A program made the translations under genes and the position numbers. A DNA stretch of 64,000 nucleotides, taken from positions 1,054,001-1,118,000 of the forward strand of contig NZ_CP012601.1 of assembly GCF_001278755.1 (NCBI RefSeq), given 5' to 3'. This document shows, piece by piece, positions 17,384-26,286 of this stretch. This DNA comes from Bacillus sp. FJAT-22090 (GTDB lineage Bacteria > Bacillota > Bacilli > Bacillales_A > Planococcaceae). The stretch's first letter is position 1. Each line of letters opens with the position of its first letter. The notes below the pieces were generated by a model. That model worked only from the letters and a program-made list of their open reading frames with translations. It searched no databases and was not told the origin of the DNA.

Positions 17384-17482
17384 AAAAAACACCCCGCAAA
17401 TGTTAGTTTAGTGTCTAACATTTACGGGGCAGTTCATCTTGTAGGATGTTTTTAATATTGCAGTAATTTATTATGCTGTTTT

Positions 17483-18130
17483 TTATTTCTTTGCTAATTC
17501 AGAAGCAACTTTTTCAGCTTCTTCATATCCCTTTTGTAAAATCTTATCTCTATCAGCACCCAGTAAATCAGTTCCTTGTACACGAATAATTTCGTAATCT
17601 TCAATTCCCATAAAGTTGAACATTGACTTTAAGTATTTATGAGAGTATTCAACTTCGGTATACCAGTCATTATTGGTATAGATGGCTCCACTTCCTTGTA
17701 TCACAACTATACTTCTTCCGTCTTTAAGAAGCCCAACTGATCCTGTGTCGGTATATTTAAAAGTTTCCCTTGCAATCAAAATATTGTCCATATAGGCTTT
17801 TAGCTTTGATGAAACATTAAAGTTATGCAATGGGTAAGCAATAACATACTTATTTGCACTTTTGAATTGATTTAATATCTCATTCATACGCCCTGTTACT
17901 TCTAGCTCTTGGTTAGTAAGTTCGTGTCCATTTCTTAATTTTCCCCATGCAGTTAGCACAGTATCATCTATCATAGGCACTACTTCACTGTACAAATTAA
18001 TCTGTTCAATGATTTCTTCATTAGAATGTAGCTCTTTGTAGGCTCTCATAAAATAATCAAGAACATTTAGACTTACTGAAGAAGTTGAATCAACTATTGG
18101 ATGTGCGTTTATAACAAGAAGTTTACTCAT
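17483..18130 (-). CDS. FMN-dependent NADH-azoreductase / NADPH quinone oxidoreductase family
   Basis: 215 residues of flavodoxin-like fold: LLVINAHPIVDSTSSVSLNV binds the FMN phosphate, YVIAYPLHNFNVSSKLKAYMD is the family signature around the isoalloxazine, and VVIQGSGAIY follows. It reduces azo compounds or quinones with NAD(P)H and limits electrophile stress. It is divergent from the Rrf2 regulator at 18329 with a 200-base shared region, which suggests regulation by it. Its terminator at 17439-17456 is the hairpin split by the IS. Confidence 0.9.
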   Translation of the reverse strand: MSKLLVINAHPIVDSTSSVSLNVLDYFMRAYKELHSNEEIIEQINLYSEVVPMIDDTVLTAWGKLRNGHELTNQELEVTGRMNEILNQFKSANKYVIAYPLHNFNVSSKLKAYMDNILIARETFKYTDTGSVGLLKDGRSIVVIQGSGAIYTNNDWYTEVEYSHKYLKSMFNFMGIEDYEIIRVQGTDLLGADRDKILQKGYEEAEKVASELAKK

Positions 18131-18328
18131 AGATGTATTCCTCCTAAAAGTATGTTTAATATAATTAAAGACTACATTAATCGTCGATTGAATGTGTCTA
18201 CAATTAAGGCGCTTTTAATAATACATCGAATAATAATTTGTGTCAAATTAAAAAATATATACACCTTCGAGTTTGTGTTAATATACAAATACACTTAGTA
18301 TCTTAAATAATACAAGCAGGTGAACTAA

Positions 18329-18838
18329 ATGAAGTATAGTGTTATGGTTGAATATGCTCTGCATAGTCTTGTTTATTTAATTGATGTTCCTTCAAACGAA
18401 AGCATAGGAATAAAAGATCTTTCAGAATTTCAAGGACTTTCAGAGACATACTTATCAAAAGTTTTCGGTAAATTATCTAAGGCTGGTATCGTAAGTTCTG
18501 TATCTGGGGTAAATGGAGGATATAAATTGGCTAAAGCCCCTGAAGAGATATCTTTTTGGGATGTAATAAAAGCAGTAGAAGGAGTTAAGCCTATTTTTCA
18601 GTGCCAGAATATTTTAAAGAATAATCTTATGTATTTAGATAAAGAAAAATGCTCTTCATGCACTTCAGGTAATTCCGCTTGCACCATTAACTTAGTAATG
18701 CTAGAGGCAGAACAGCAAATGTATGAGTTCCTAAGTAGTAAGACTATTTCATGGTTAAATGAGGAACTCGAACAAGTTCTTCCAAAAGAAATAAGAGTAG
18801 GTTCCCGAGAATACTTTAGAAGAAATGACTCTAATTAG
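18329..18838 (+). CDS. Rrf2-family transcriptional regulator
   Basis: 169 residues. Winged helix at the N-terminus: YSVMVEYALHSLVYL, IKDLSEFQGLSETYLSKVFG and the wing SSVSGVNGGYKLAKAPEE. Cys residues at FQCQN and in EKCSSCTSGNSACTIN could bind an Fe-S cluster or sense redox or electrophile stress, as in related YwnA/IscR-type proteins. It probably represses the divergent azoreductase. GTGTTAATATACAAATACAC about 55 bases upstream is a possible operator, unproven. Confidence 0.92.
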   Translation: MKYSVMVEYALHSLVYLIDVPSNESIGIKDLSEFQGLSETYLSKVFGKLSKAGIVSSVSGVNGGYKLAKAPEEISFWDVIKAVEGVKPIFQCQNILKNNLMYLDKEKCSSCTSGNSACTINLVMLEAEQQMYEFLSSKTISWLNEELEQVLPKEIRVGSREYFRRNDSN

Positions 18839-18872
18839 ATCCTTTACTTTAAGCTCATTTAAGTTAATAGCA

Positions 18873-19010
18873 TCTTCAACTAACGGGTGCTTTAGTTAAA
18901 CAAGACCATCATTTCGATGGTCTATTTTTATGTCCAAAACATCAAGTAGATTTCGGCGATCCATTGTGAAATGTTACATTTAAACTAACGCAGTAGGTTA
19001 GTTGTACAAG
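18873..19010 (+). repeat. Boundary repeat, long form
   Basis: A nearly ideal long copy: A core CTTCAACTAAC-GGGTGC-TTTAGTTAAACAAG, GACCATC-ATTTC-GATGGTC terminator with T-run, AAACATCAAGTAGATTTCGG, GTGAAATGTTACAT, B core GCAGTAG. Confidence 0.92.
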
Positions 19011-19185
19011 TTATAAATTTAATGGTTTAAAGTTATAGAGCATTTCTTTGAAAGAGGAATGCTTTTAATTTTGCTTAAAACAAAAATCTACAATAAAAAT
19101 GTAATTCAAATTAATAAAAATTTATTGTAAATCGATAAAATATATATTAAAATTAAAATCAGAATAATTAAGTGAGGTGCTTTTT

Positions 19186-19668
19186 ATGGAAAAAGTAAAG
19201 ACGTTGTTTTTAAAAATAGCTGTTATTCTTTTAGGAGTCCCAGTTCTTGCTCTGTGCATCTTTTTGGTGCCTGAGATGGCGAATCTTGCAGCAAAATTGC
19301 TTCCAGAGTTTGCTAGAATAAAATATCTCGTTTTCATCGCTTTTGATGCATCGGCGATACCTTTTTACTTTGCTTTGTATCAGGCTTTCAAACTCTTACG
19401 CTATATTGACAAAAATAAAGCTTTCTCCGATTTATCTGTAAAAGCATTAAAGAAAATCAAATACTGTGCCATCACAATCAGTATTTTGCATGTGCTAGTT
19501 TGGCCACTCTTCTATATCTTTGCGGAGATAGACGACGCACCAGGAGTTATCTTTGTCGGATTGGTTGTTCCTTTTGCTTCGATGGTTATCGCAGTCTTTG
19601 CGGCTGTTCTCCAAAAACTTTTACAAGAAGCAATCAATATCAAATCAGAAAATGATTTAACGGTCTGA
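19186..19668 (+). CDS. DUF2975 membrane protein
   Basis: 160 residues from ATG at 19186, eight bases after GAGG. Four hydrophobic helices (about 6-28, 42-65, 90-112, 122-148) with the family stretch FKLLRYIDKNKAFSDLSVKALKKIKYC between helices two and three. DUF2975 proteins usually pair with a small HTH protein, as YoaS with YozG in Bacillus subtilis, and that partner follows 11 bases later. First gene of a three-gene operon. Confidence 0.87.
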   Translation: MEKVKTLFLKIAVILLGVPVLALCIFLVPEMANLAAKLLPEFARIKYLVFIAFDASAIPFYFALYQAFKLLRYIDKNKAFSDLSVKALKKIKYCAITISILHVLVWPLFYIFAEIDDAPGVIFVGLVVPFASMVIAVFAAVLQKLLQEAINIKSENDLTV

Positions 19669-19679
19669 GGTGAAAAACA

Positions 19680-19895
19680 ATGGCAATTATAATCAATATT
19701 GATGTGATGTTAGCGAAAAGGAAAATGAGCGTAACAGAACTTTCGGAGAAGGTTGGAATAACAATGGCGAACCTTTCTATATTGAAAAATGGAAAGGCAA
19801 AAGCGATTCGATTATCCACTTTAGAGGCAATTTGTAAGGCTTTAGAATGTCAGCCTGGAGATATTTTAGAATACAAAAGTGACGAAGACAGTTAA
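19680..19895 (+). CDS. Cro/CI-type HTH regulator (YozG-like)
   Basis: 71 residues, a single XRE helix-turn-helix domain: VMLAKRKMSVTELSEKVGIT, NLSILKNGKAKAIRLSTLEA, ICKALECQPGDILEY. This is the YozG type that accompanies DUF2975 proteins. ATG with TGAGGTG upstream, overlapping the end of the DUF2975 gene. Probably regulates the operon it lies in. Confidence 0.92.
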   Translation: MAIIINIDVMLAKRKMSVTELSEKVGITMANLSILKNGKAKAIRLSTLEAICKALECQPGDILEYKSDEDS

Positions 19896-19943
19896 ACATT
19901 GTGGAGGAAACTTAATATAACAATTATTAGGGGAGGTATAACT

Positions 19944-21191
19944 ATGGACATTAACAATTTGATTATTGAAAATATTGCTAACCCTCATGAGTTGGAGAGA
20001 ATGTATAGAAAAGACCCGAAAGCTTTTAAAAAATCATTCTCACACGCATGGGAACAAAATCCTGATTCTCAGGTTCTTGGTGTTTGGTATGAAAGATTGC
20101 ATTTTAAGGAGAAGGTAAATACAGAAAAATCTTCCTTGCTTCAAAAAGGTTTCTTAATCATGGGCATTTTAGCCATTCTGGCCGGGATAAGCACCAGGAT
20201 CATTTTCCATTTTGTCGAACAGGAAGCAATTGCACCATTTAACCTGGCTTTTGGTATAATTCCCTTTATTGCTGCCTATTTTGTTTACAATAATACTCCG
20301 AAAAAAAGTGTTATTTATTCCCTTGCAGCGTTGTTCCTAATTTCCGGGTTTTATCTTAATATGCTGCCATTAAATTATAAAGACAGTATTATCCTTGCTT
20401 ATTTACACCTTCCCATATTCTTATGGGTATTGGTAGGGCTTGCATTTACAGGAAATGAATATTCAAAAGGCAGTACAAGATTAGCCTATATTAAATTTAA
20501 CTTGGAATATTGTATTCTCTACGCCAGTATGGCAGTTAGCGGAATGGTACTGGCAGCATTAACCATGCAGTTATTTAGCTTTGTTGGCTTGGATATAGAA
20601 GACTTCTATTTTAGTAATGTCGTTTTATTTGGTGCTGCCGCTCTCGCTATTGTGGCTGCATACCTGGTATCAATGAATCTTAAACTTGCTAAGAATATTA
20701 CACCATATATAGCTAAAATTTTTAGTCCTCTTGTCCTGGTCACATTGTTGGTCTATCTTATAACGGTTATATGGGTCGGAAAAAATCCATTCTTGGACCG
20801 CAATTTCCTGATAGTCTTCAACGGAATACTCCTTGGTGTATTGACCGTTACCATATTTTCCATTATCGAGAGTGACTCAGACGAGAAAAAGAACATTTCA
20901 GATTATATAAATTTTGCCTTAATTGTTCTTGCGCTTATCATTGACAGTGTGGCTTTGTCAGCAATTGTGTTCAGACTTTCTTCTTATGGGATTACGCCTA
21001 ATAGACTTGCTGTTTTAGGAGTAAACATACTTATCTGGGCAAATCTAATTTGGATTATGCTCTCCTATATGCGTTTTCTACAAAACAAATCCGGACCTTC
21101 AACTATCCAAGATGCCGTTACTAAGTATTTGCCGGTCTACGGACTTTGGGCAGCTTTCGTTATATTTACTTTTCCTATAATTTTTAATTAG
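19944..21191 (+). CDS. Polytopic membrane protein (DUF4153-like)
   Basis: 415 residues from ATG at 19944, with GGGGAGG seven bases upstream. A soluble N-terminal 60 residues (IENIANPHELERMYRKDPKAF) is followed by about 11-12 hydrophobic helices. The size and layout resemble DUF4153 permease-like proteins, but no diagnostic motif is visible, so this is tentative. Last gene of the operon with the DUF2975 and HTH genes, whose products probably act with it. Confidence 0.8.
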   Translation: MDINNLIIENIANPHELERMYRKDPKAFKKSFSHAWEQNPDSQVLGVWYERLHFKEKVNTEKSSLLQKGFLIMGILAILAGISTRIIFHFVEQEAIAPFNLAFGIIPFIAAYFVYNNTPKKSVIYSLAALFLISGFYLNMLPLNYKDSIILAYLHLPIFLWVLVGLAFTGNEYSKGSTRLAYIKFNLEYCILYASMAVSGMVLAALTMQLFSFVGLDIEDFYFSNVVLFGAAALAIVAAYLVSMNLKLAKNITPYIAKIFSPLVLVTLLVYLITVIWVGKNPFLDRNFLIVFNGILLGVLTVTIFSIIESDSDEKKNISDYINFALIVLALIIDSVALSAIVFRLSSYGITPNRLAVLGVNILIWANLIWIMLSYMRFLQNKSGPSTIQDAVTKYLPVYGLWAAFVIFTFPIIFN

Positions 21192-21481
21192 AAAGGCTCT
21201 GTTAATGTAACGAAAAGCTAATCTTCTATAACGTATAAAATCCTTAGAGCCGATATTATGCAGCTTTTTATACAGAGTTGCATAGTTTTGGCTTATTTTC
21301 ATTACTAAAGTTAAAAAGAGGGTATTCAAACTAGAAGACATAATATATTGTTGCAACTGGATTCTTTAAATTATGTCCAGTTTCATGTGCCCAAAGAAAA
21401 AGGACTTCATGAAACGTATTTGATAAGCTAAACTTGCAGGTTTTAAGTTTGAGTTTGATTTAGATTAAATGTGAAAAGATG
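21192..21481. other. Gene-less stretch
   Basis: No supportable gene. It opens with AAAGGCTCTGTTAATGTAAC, which resembles the terminal bases of some insertion sequences, but no partner end or transposase remains. Confidence 0.35.
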
Positions 21482-21514
21482 TACTTACACTAAAGAGGGA
21501 GTTAGTTGAAGAAG
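21482..21514 (+). repeat. Boundary repeat, single worn core
   Basis: TACTTACACTAAAGAGGGAG then arm GTTAGTTGAAGAAG. First of three repeat pieces in about 190 bases. Confidence 0.6.
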
Positions 21515-21548
21515 AATTAAGTAATATTATGAGTGAGGTCAGACTTTA

Positions 21549-21583
21549 GTTATTCAATTAAAGGGAGCGATTGTTGAATAAGC
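21549..21583 (+). repeat. Boundary repeat, single worn core
   Basis: TTATTCAATTAAAGGGAGCG then ATTGTTGAATAAG. The outer arms CTTATTCAA and TTGAATAAG are preserved, the inner part has drifted. Confidence 0.55.
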
Positions 21584-21597
21584 TTCACGTTTCTTCT

Positions 21598-21671
21598 TCA
21601 ACTAACGGGTGCTTTAGTTAAACAAGACCATCAGTTCGGGGGTCTATTTTTACGTTTAAAACATTAATTTT
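21598..21671 (+). repeat. Boundary repeat, left half of a long form
   Basis: A core GGGTGCT and the GACCATC/GGGGTC hairpin with T-run remain; the block with GTGAAATGTTACAC and the B core are lost. It ends just before the minus-strand oxidase gene. Confidence 0.82.
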
Positions 21672-21699
21672 ATGAATGTATTTATCTTTGTAGTGTCAC

Positions 21700-23157
21700 T
21701 TAAAAATTTGGCAAGTTATTAACTTCATATGCAACTCGTATTCCAGATTCAATTGCTCCTTGCATCCAACCATGGGTAAGAGATGTATGTTCACCAGCAA
21801 AGTGAACTCTTCCTTCAGGTGAAGGAATATAAGGATACAACTCCAATTCCTGCCCCGGTTCAAAAGCTGTAAAAGCGCCACAAGAATATGGGTTTTGGCT
21901 CCAACTAAAGGAAGAACCTGATACAAACTCAGAATAGACTTGATTTCCGTAAATTTCTGCCAAGTTCGATAGAGCATATTGGATGCGCTCTATTTCTGAT
22001 AGAGAGTCCCACATTAAAGCTTCATCCGCCCATGTATAACTTGCCAAAATCACAGCATGACCTTCTCTACCAATTGCATAACTTGGGTAAAAGGTAAAAC
22101 GGATTGGGAGATCAGTAATAGACTTTCCACCATTTTGACCCTCTCTTTCCCAAAATCTACTTTTAAACTCGATTCCGATTTTTGTTGAAGAGATATAGTT
22201 TAGTTCGCGAATCGCTCTTCGTTTATAATAGGAAAAAGAATCGAATGGTTCTACCTTCACAAATCGTAAAGTTGAAAAGGGGATAGTTACTATAGCAAGA
22301 TCAGCAGTCATTTTGAAATGTTCTGAGGTTTGTTGATGAAGAGTATGTATGGTTACACTATCTTGGGATTGGACAATTTTATACATTTTATGATGGTACA
22401 GAATAACTTCTTTTAATTGTGGTAGAAATGCATATGGTAATCGATCCATACCACCTGTTATTTCATAGAAACTGGTTGGTGATGTGAATAAAACCATTTC
22501 TCGTAATACTTCAATTAAAGAGATTCCCATATATGCTTCCAAATCAAGGAGTACACCAACCATATCGATAGCACCGGCCGATAAATACGAGTTCAAGAGA
22601 AAACCTAATGAATATTTTCTATATTGTTTTTCTACAATTGCCCAATTTCTTGCCGGGTCTTGTTTAATAAAATTCATGATTGGCTGAAGCACCAGAAGCA
22701 ATAAATCTTCAGCGGTTTTCCCTCTTTCATTTAGCTCAACTGGATATTTTAAAATATTTGGGTTATCTTCAAAAAATTCTAGACGTGTTTTAGTACCATT
22801 TGCATAAATAATATCCATTGGAGTTCGGTTGACAAATAGGTTTGTAGGCAACGAAAATTTTTTTATATACTCTAAGGTTAAAGAATGTAGAGATGGGATA
22901 CGCATTGGCCCCGCATTAAAATATAACCCATCGCTAAAGGGCGATCGTAAGGTGTAAACACGACCTCCTATCCTGCCATTAGCTTCAAGAATGGTAACAT
23001 TGTGACCAGTGTCTTTTAATAATGAAGCTGCAACGAGTCCAGCCATTCCCGCACCAACAACAATAATGTTTTTGGGGGCTTGTGACTTTTTAAGGCCATT
23101 TTTAATTATGAAAATCATTTGTTCAGTTGTTAATTGATTATCTTTGTTATTAAGCAT
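21700..23157 (-). CDS. Flavin monoamine oxidase / L-amino-acid oxidase family (YobN-like)
   Basis: 485 residues. FAD-binding Rossmann start [19 protein letters not shown] and [14 protein letters not shown], substrate-domain [14 protein letters not shown], and the C-terminal FAD motif [20 protein letters not shown]. No signal peptide. It oxidises an amine or amino acid to an imine with H2O2. A closely similar paralogue of the same length is at 30127 in opposite orientation. The downstream (lower-coordinate) side runs directly into a half repeat. Confidence 0.92.
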   Translation of the reverse strand: MLNNKDNQLTTEQMIFIIKNGLKKSQAPKNIIVVGAGMAGLVAASLLKDTGHNVTILEANGRIGGRVYTLRSPFSDGLYFNAGPMRIPSLHSLTLEYIKKFSLPTNLFVNRTPMDIIYANGTKTRLEFFEDNPNILKYPVELNERGKTAEDLLLLVLQPIMNFIKQDPARNWAIVEKQYRKYSLGFLLNSYLSAGAIDMVGVLLDLEAYMGISLIEVLREMVLFTSPTSFYEITGGMDRLPYAFLPQLKEVILYHHKMYKIVQSQDSVTIHTLHQQTSEHFKMTADLAIVTIPFSTLRFVKVEPFDSFSYYKRRAIRELNYISSTKIGIEFKSRFWEREGQNGGKSITDLPIRFTFYPSYAIGREGHAVILASYTWADEALMWDSLSEIERIQYALSNLAEIYGNQVYSEFVSGSSFSWSQNPYSCGAFTAFEPGQELELYPYIPSPEGRVHFAGEHTSLTHGWMQGAIESGIRVAYEVNNLPNF

Positions 23158-23244
23158 TTCTTCGCTCCTATACCATTGAATTTATGCATTATATTCAATT
23201 GCAAGGATGTCTATGTTTTCTTTACATTTATTGGAATATTTTTT

Positions 23245-23624
23245 TGCTGTATGGAGGACTTTAGGGGAAGTTTAATTCAAGGCTGTTCAGTAAGTGACCA
23301 TGAACTTTGGATAACATTGCAGAAGCTTCTTCTCTCGACAGGAATGAAGTCCTAAACATTCTACGTGACGAAACAGCTTTTGCAAATGATGTGCGGATTG
23401 ACGAAGGAGTTGCTCAGTAATACAGAATTACCGGAGTACCCTTCTTCATTATCAATCAAAAATATTGCATTTACAGTGTTCAGCCTCCTGAAACCTTTTC
23501 AAGTGCTCTTAAGAAACTATGGGAAGAGGAACCTGCTACACCACTACTTCAGGATCTCTCAGGCGATTCTTCAGCGGATGCAGCATGTACCGATGGAAGC
23601 TACGGTCTAAATAATAAGGAGTAA
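23245..23624 (+). pseudogene. DsbA/FrnE-family oxidoreductase, C-terminal relic
   Basis: In the frame ending at TAA 23622 the sequence reads AEASSLDRNEVLNILRDE, FANDVRIDEGVAQ, stop (TAA at 23418), then YRITGVPFFIINQKY, QPPETFSSALKKLWEEE. ITGVPFFII is the cis-Pro region of the thioredoxin fold, and the order matches the C-terminal half of FrnE-like DsbA proteins. The N-terminal part with the CXXC is missing or frameshifted upstream of about 23310. A dead gene, with one nonsense codon and truncation. Confidence 0.8.
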
Positions 23625-23669
23625 CAGTATTTTTTAGATAGTTTATTTAATAGAAATTGATTATTAAGT

Positions 23670-23729
23670 TTTATTACCAAATAGAAGAGAAGGTGCTTAT
23701 TCAACTAACGGGACAGGTTAGTTCAATAG
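23670..23729 (+). repeat. Boundary core preceded by the AGAAGAGAAGGTGCT leader
   Basis: AATAGAAGAGAAGGTGCTTA followed by core TTCAACTAAC-GGGACAG-GTTAGTTC. The same leader precedes the single cores at 43763 and 49933. Confidence 0.75.
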
Positions 23730-23868
23730 CAGAAAACGGATTTTTGTTAATTCAAATGGGAAATTCACATAAAATTGGAACCTCTATTCGTTTTGAACGT
23801 ATGAAAGTAAAGGGCAGTTTGTTGAATAATGATATAAATGGGGTGGTGTGATTTAAAACAAATTCGCG

Positions 23869-24084
23869 ATGTTTGTAAAAAAGTTACGAAGCTTTGCCCC
23901 TTTGGATATAAATTGTCTAAAGGACTTTTCATGGCAAAAATATCATAATTATATTCCAGAAAAGGGTCATTTAAGGGAATTAATTAAGAAAGGCTAATAT
24001 GAGTTTTGGAAATATAAGTACTTGAAAGTTGTACCAGAAAGGTTTAAAAGCGTTAAAGGCATTAGGATAGGAGTGGATAAATAA
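23869..24084 (+). pseudogene. Small unknown gene with one nonsense codon
   Basis: ATG at 23869 opens MFVKKLRSFAPLDINCLKDF, YHNYIPEKGHLRELIKKG, TAA at 23995, then continues in the same frame YEFWKYKYLKVVPERFKSVK to TAA at 24082. The frame is clean apart from the one stop, which suggests a recently inactivated gene of about 71 residues. I recognise no family. Confidence 0.45.
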
Positions 24085-24086
24085 TT

Positions 24087-24131
24087 ATGAAACAAAGTGA
24101 ATTAGAACTTGTAGAGGAGATTAGAAGGTGA
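24087..24131 (+). CDS. Possible 14-residue upstream peptide coupled to the next gene
   Basis: ATG at 24087, MKQSELELVEEIRR, TGA overlapping the GTG start of the next gene. It may be a coupling leader, or the end of a lost regulator gene. The ribosome site of the downstream gene (GAGGAGA) lies inside it. Confidence 0.3.
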   Translation: MKQSELELVEEIRR

Positions 24132-25144
24132 CTATTAGTTCAGAGAGGCAGTCCTCAAGATTGATGAGGTTGCGTAGAATCTGCGGTTATGGTGCCGCAA
24201 TCTCAGTAACACCTTACCTGCTGATCAAAATCGTATGGACTTTCGGCCTCTTCCTTCCAACCGAGCAAATGGGTGACGTCAGCTGGCGCATTATAAACGC
24301 AGTAACTGCCGTTCTCTCTGCGATTGGTATCCTTCTTGCAATGGCGTTCTGCAGGCAGTGGGGGGAGCGGCTACCTGCGTGGTTGGTTGCTCTACCCATT
24401 TGGGTTGGTACAGGGTTGCTCGTTCCTATGTTGTTGATTGCACCGGTTCTGGGCCCTGCTGCTATGATTCGGGATCAAGAGGCAGGTGCCGCCGACTTAT
24501 GGGTATACGAGCAGATCTTCGTCATGATTTCACTTTTCGGGATTGGCTTCTTCCTGCCGATTGCATTGGCGGGGTATGCAAAGGCACGTTGGCCAGAGGC
24601 GCTGGGTGGCACAACCGACTACAAGGAGTTACCAGGCAATACTCGCCAACTGCAGATCATCTTGGCTAGGATCGTCGCTGTCGGCTGCATTCTGCTCGGT
24701 GTCATCAAGGTGTTTTGGGCAGTTGGCGGCTCTTTCGGCATCGACCCGGCATCCATGGGTGAACGCGATGTGTGGTGGCACCTGCTGTCATTGAGTACAG
24801 GCGTGTGGTCCTTTGCTGGTGCGTGGGGTATACTGGTGGTAGCATCCCGCCGTGGGTCGAGGTGGTTTCTCCCCCCTATGGCAGCGGCATGGATTTCATC
24901 GGGAGCGTTGTTCTCCAACAACCTCTATTCCGCCTTATCTTCCGTTCGACTCGATGCGTCACCCTCCCCAGAGTACCCATTGGCATGGTTGTTGACCACA
25001 CAAGCAGGCATAGTCTTAGGTATAATAATGGGGATGATTATCCTGTTGGTGCTGCACGAACGCCGTCGAGCCCTTCGAGAGATGAGTCCAACTGAAGTTG
25101 ATTATCAGATTCAGGGAGAGGAAAAATATTTAGACCATAATTAA
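24128..25144 (+). CDS. GC-rich polytopic membrane protein, probably transferred
   Basis: 338 residues from GTG at 24128, eight bases after GAGGAGA. Seven or eight hydrophobic helices, rich in Ala, Gly, Trp and Arg (MLLIAPVLGPAAMI, LSTGVWSFAGAWGILVVASR). No family recognised. The gene is far more GC-rich than both flanks, and its wording resembles actinobacterial or high-GC membrane proteins, so I infer horizontal transfer. The last residues (QGEEKYLDHN) return to local composition. Confidence 0.8.
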   Translation: MTISSERQSSRLMRLRRICGYGAAISVTPYLLIKIVWTFGLFLPTEQMGDVSWRIINAVTAVLSAIGILLAMAFCRQWGERLPAWLVALPIWVGTGLLVPMLLIAPVLGPAAMIRDQEAGAADLWVYEQIFVMISLFGIGFFLPIALAGYAKARWPEALGGTTDYKELPGNTRQLQIILARIVAVGCILLGVIKVFWAVGGSFGIDPASMGERDVWWHLLSLSTGVWSFAGAWGILVVASRRGSRWFLPPMAAAWISSGALFSNNLYSALSSVRLDASPSPEYPLAWLLTTQAGIVLGIIMGMIILLVLHERRRALREMSPTEVDYQIQGEEKYLDHN

Positions 25145-25552
25145 ATAATACAAAGGTTTTAAAAATGGTTTTATAGGAGAGATGATTATGGATAAAAGAG
25201 TCCAATTAGACTTTGATGTTTCTTTAGAATAATGTTCGATCAAATTGATGCTAGTAACCTTTATTACTGAATACAAAGAAAGAACGATTTTTGAAAAAAG
25301 ATTGATCAAAATACGCTTTTTATATTCAATTAAAGCATTCTTTTATAACAATTTTGATCATTTTTGTGACATTTCTTCTATTAAGCTTGATTGTGGAACA
25401 CCCGGCAATTTAAACGACTTTATAGTTGAAGCTATTTTTAAAAAAATTATTGTACTAAAGCAACAGAATAGTGGAAGAATGTTTGTTGACTCTAGTTAGA
25501 GATACTTGATAATATAGTTGCATGAAATTGTATATAAAAAAGGATGACTGTT
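25145..25552. other. Degraded stretch upstream of cat
   Basis: A 14-residue frame at 25188-25232 (MDKRVQLDFDVSLE, with TAGGAGAG upstream) looks like the cut-off start of a small gene. After it come several GATCAAA words and an open frame at about 25245-25499 that I do not trust as a gene. Confidence 0.4.
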
Positions 25553-25582
25553 ATGAAAAAAGCAGTGAAAGAAGCCTCCTAA
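25553..25582 (+). CDS. cat leader peptide
   Basis: A nine-residue ORF, MKKAVKEAS, with AAGGATGACTG upstream. It ends at the left arm of the hairpin that hides the cat ribosome site. In the known catA leaders, a ribosome stalled by chloramphenicol in this ORF opens the hairpin. Confidence 0.85.
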   Translation: MKKAVKEAS

Positions 25583-25607
25583 GATAAAATTAAGTATATT
25601 AGGAGGC
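25574..25607 (+). promoter_or_regulatory. Translational attenuator hairpin of cat
   Basis: GCCTCCTAA pairs perfectly with TTAGGAGGC. The right arm contains AGGAGG, the ribosome site of cat; the left arm is the end of the leader ORF. Classic drug-inducible attenuation. Confidence 0.88.
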
Positions 25608-25614
25608 GTTGAAT

Positions 25615-26262
25615 ATGAAATTCAATATTATTAATCGTGACAATTGGTATCGAAAAGAATACTTTGAATACTATTTACAGCAACAAACAACATTCAGTAT
25701 AACGACTGAAATTAATATTACTATTCTTATGAGGAACTTAAAGAAAAAGAATTATAAGTTATACCCTGCGTTTATTTTTATGGTTACAAATTTAGTTAAT
25801 TCTCACATAGAATTTAGAACTAGTTTTAACTTAAAAGGTAATTTAGGTTATTGGACAGAGATTTGCCCTTCTTATACAATTTTTGATGAGAAAACTCACA
25901 CATTTTCAGGTATCTGGTCACCAAATTTAGCTAATTTTTCTGAGTTTCATTCTCAATATGAAAAGGATGTAGAAAAATACAATGGTACGGGTAGTTTATT
26001 TCCAAAAACACCTATACCAGATAATAATATTCCGATATCTATGATTCCTTGGAGTTCTTTTACAGCATTTAATTTAAATATTAATAATGGTGGTGATTTT
26101 CTCTTACCAATAATAACTGGAGGGAAATATTCACAAGTAAATGATGAATTATTCCTACCTGTCTCTTTACAAATTCATCATGCAGTTTGTGATGGTTATC
26201 ATGCGAGTGTTTTTATGAATGGCTTACAAAGACTTGCTGATGATAGTGCAGAGTGGATTTAA
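25615..26262 (+). CDS. catA: Chloramphenicol O-acetyltransferase, type A
   Basis: 215 residues, the usual CatA length. It transfers acetyl from acetyl-CoA to the 3-hydroxyl of chloramphenicol. The catalytic motif is visible near the C-terminus: QIHHAVCDGYH, with the second His as base. FRTSFN and the FTAFNLN region are also family features. Start ATG 25615 lies eight bases after AGGAGG; TTG 25609 would be too close. Preceded by a leader peptide and attenuator, so expression is probably induced by the drug. Followed by its own terminator and then a long-form repeat. Confidence 0.94.
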   Translation: MKFNIINRDNWYRKEYFEYYLQQQTTFSITTEINITILMRNLKKKNYKLYPAFIFMVTNLVNSHIEFRTSFNLKGNLGYWTEICPSYTIFDEKTHTFSGIWSPNLANFSEFHSQYEKDVEKYNGTGSLFPKTPIPDNNIPISMIPWSSFTAFNLNINNGGDFLLPIITGGKYSQVNDELFLPVSLQIHHAVCDGYHASVFMNGLQRLADDSAEWI

Positions 26263-26286
26263 TTGTTAATCAAAAGAAATACAAAG

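Larger units (their letters stand above)
15992..17436 (-). mobile_element. IS3-family insertion sequence (IS150-like), intact
   Basis: 1445 bp. Ends are about 25 bp imperfect inverted repeats: TGAACTGACCC on the left and TGAACTGCCCC on the right strand, both reaching GTTAGACA. A 3 bp target duplication TCT lies at 15989-15991 and 17437-17439. It carries orfA and orfB with a slippery A6G between them, as in IS3/IS150. Joining the flanks restores a 12 bp perfect hairpin (AAAAACATCCTA / TAGGATGTTTTT), so it jumped into the loop of a terminator. Confidence 0.95.

Noticed and set aside
18966-18979. TnrA, Fnr or Crp site at GTGAAATGTTACAC
   Set aside because: Half-sites resemble TGTNANA/TNTNACA, but the spacing lacks the three bases of TnrA sites and the TGTGA-N6-TCACA spacing does not fit.
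21192-21215. Insertion-sequence end (AAAGGCTCTGTTAATGTAAC)
   Set aside because: No matching inverted end, target duplication or transposase remains.
25230-25370. GATCAAA words here, at 29800 and at 31715-31840 as one mobile element
   Set aside because: Only short AT-rich words are shared; no common borders or length could be fixed.
25245-25499. An 84-residue gene before cat
   Set aside because: No ribosome site; its sequence is built partly from GATCAAA words and AT-rich non-coding DNA.
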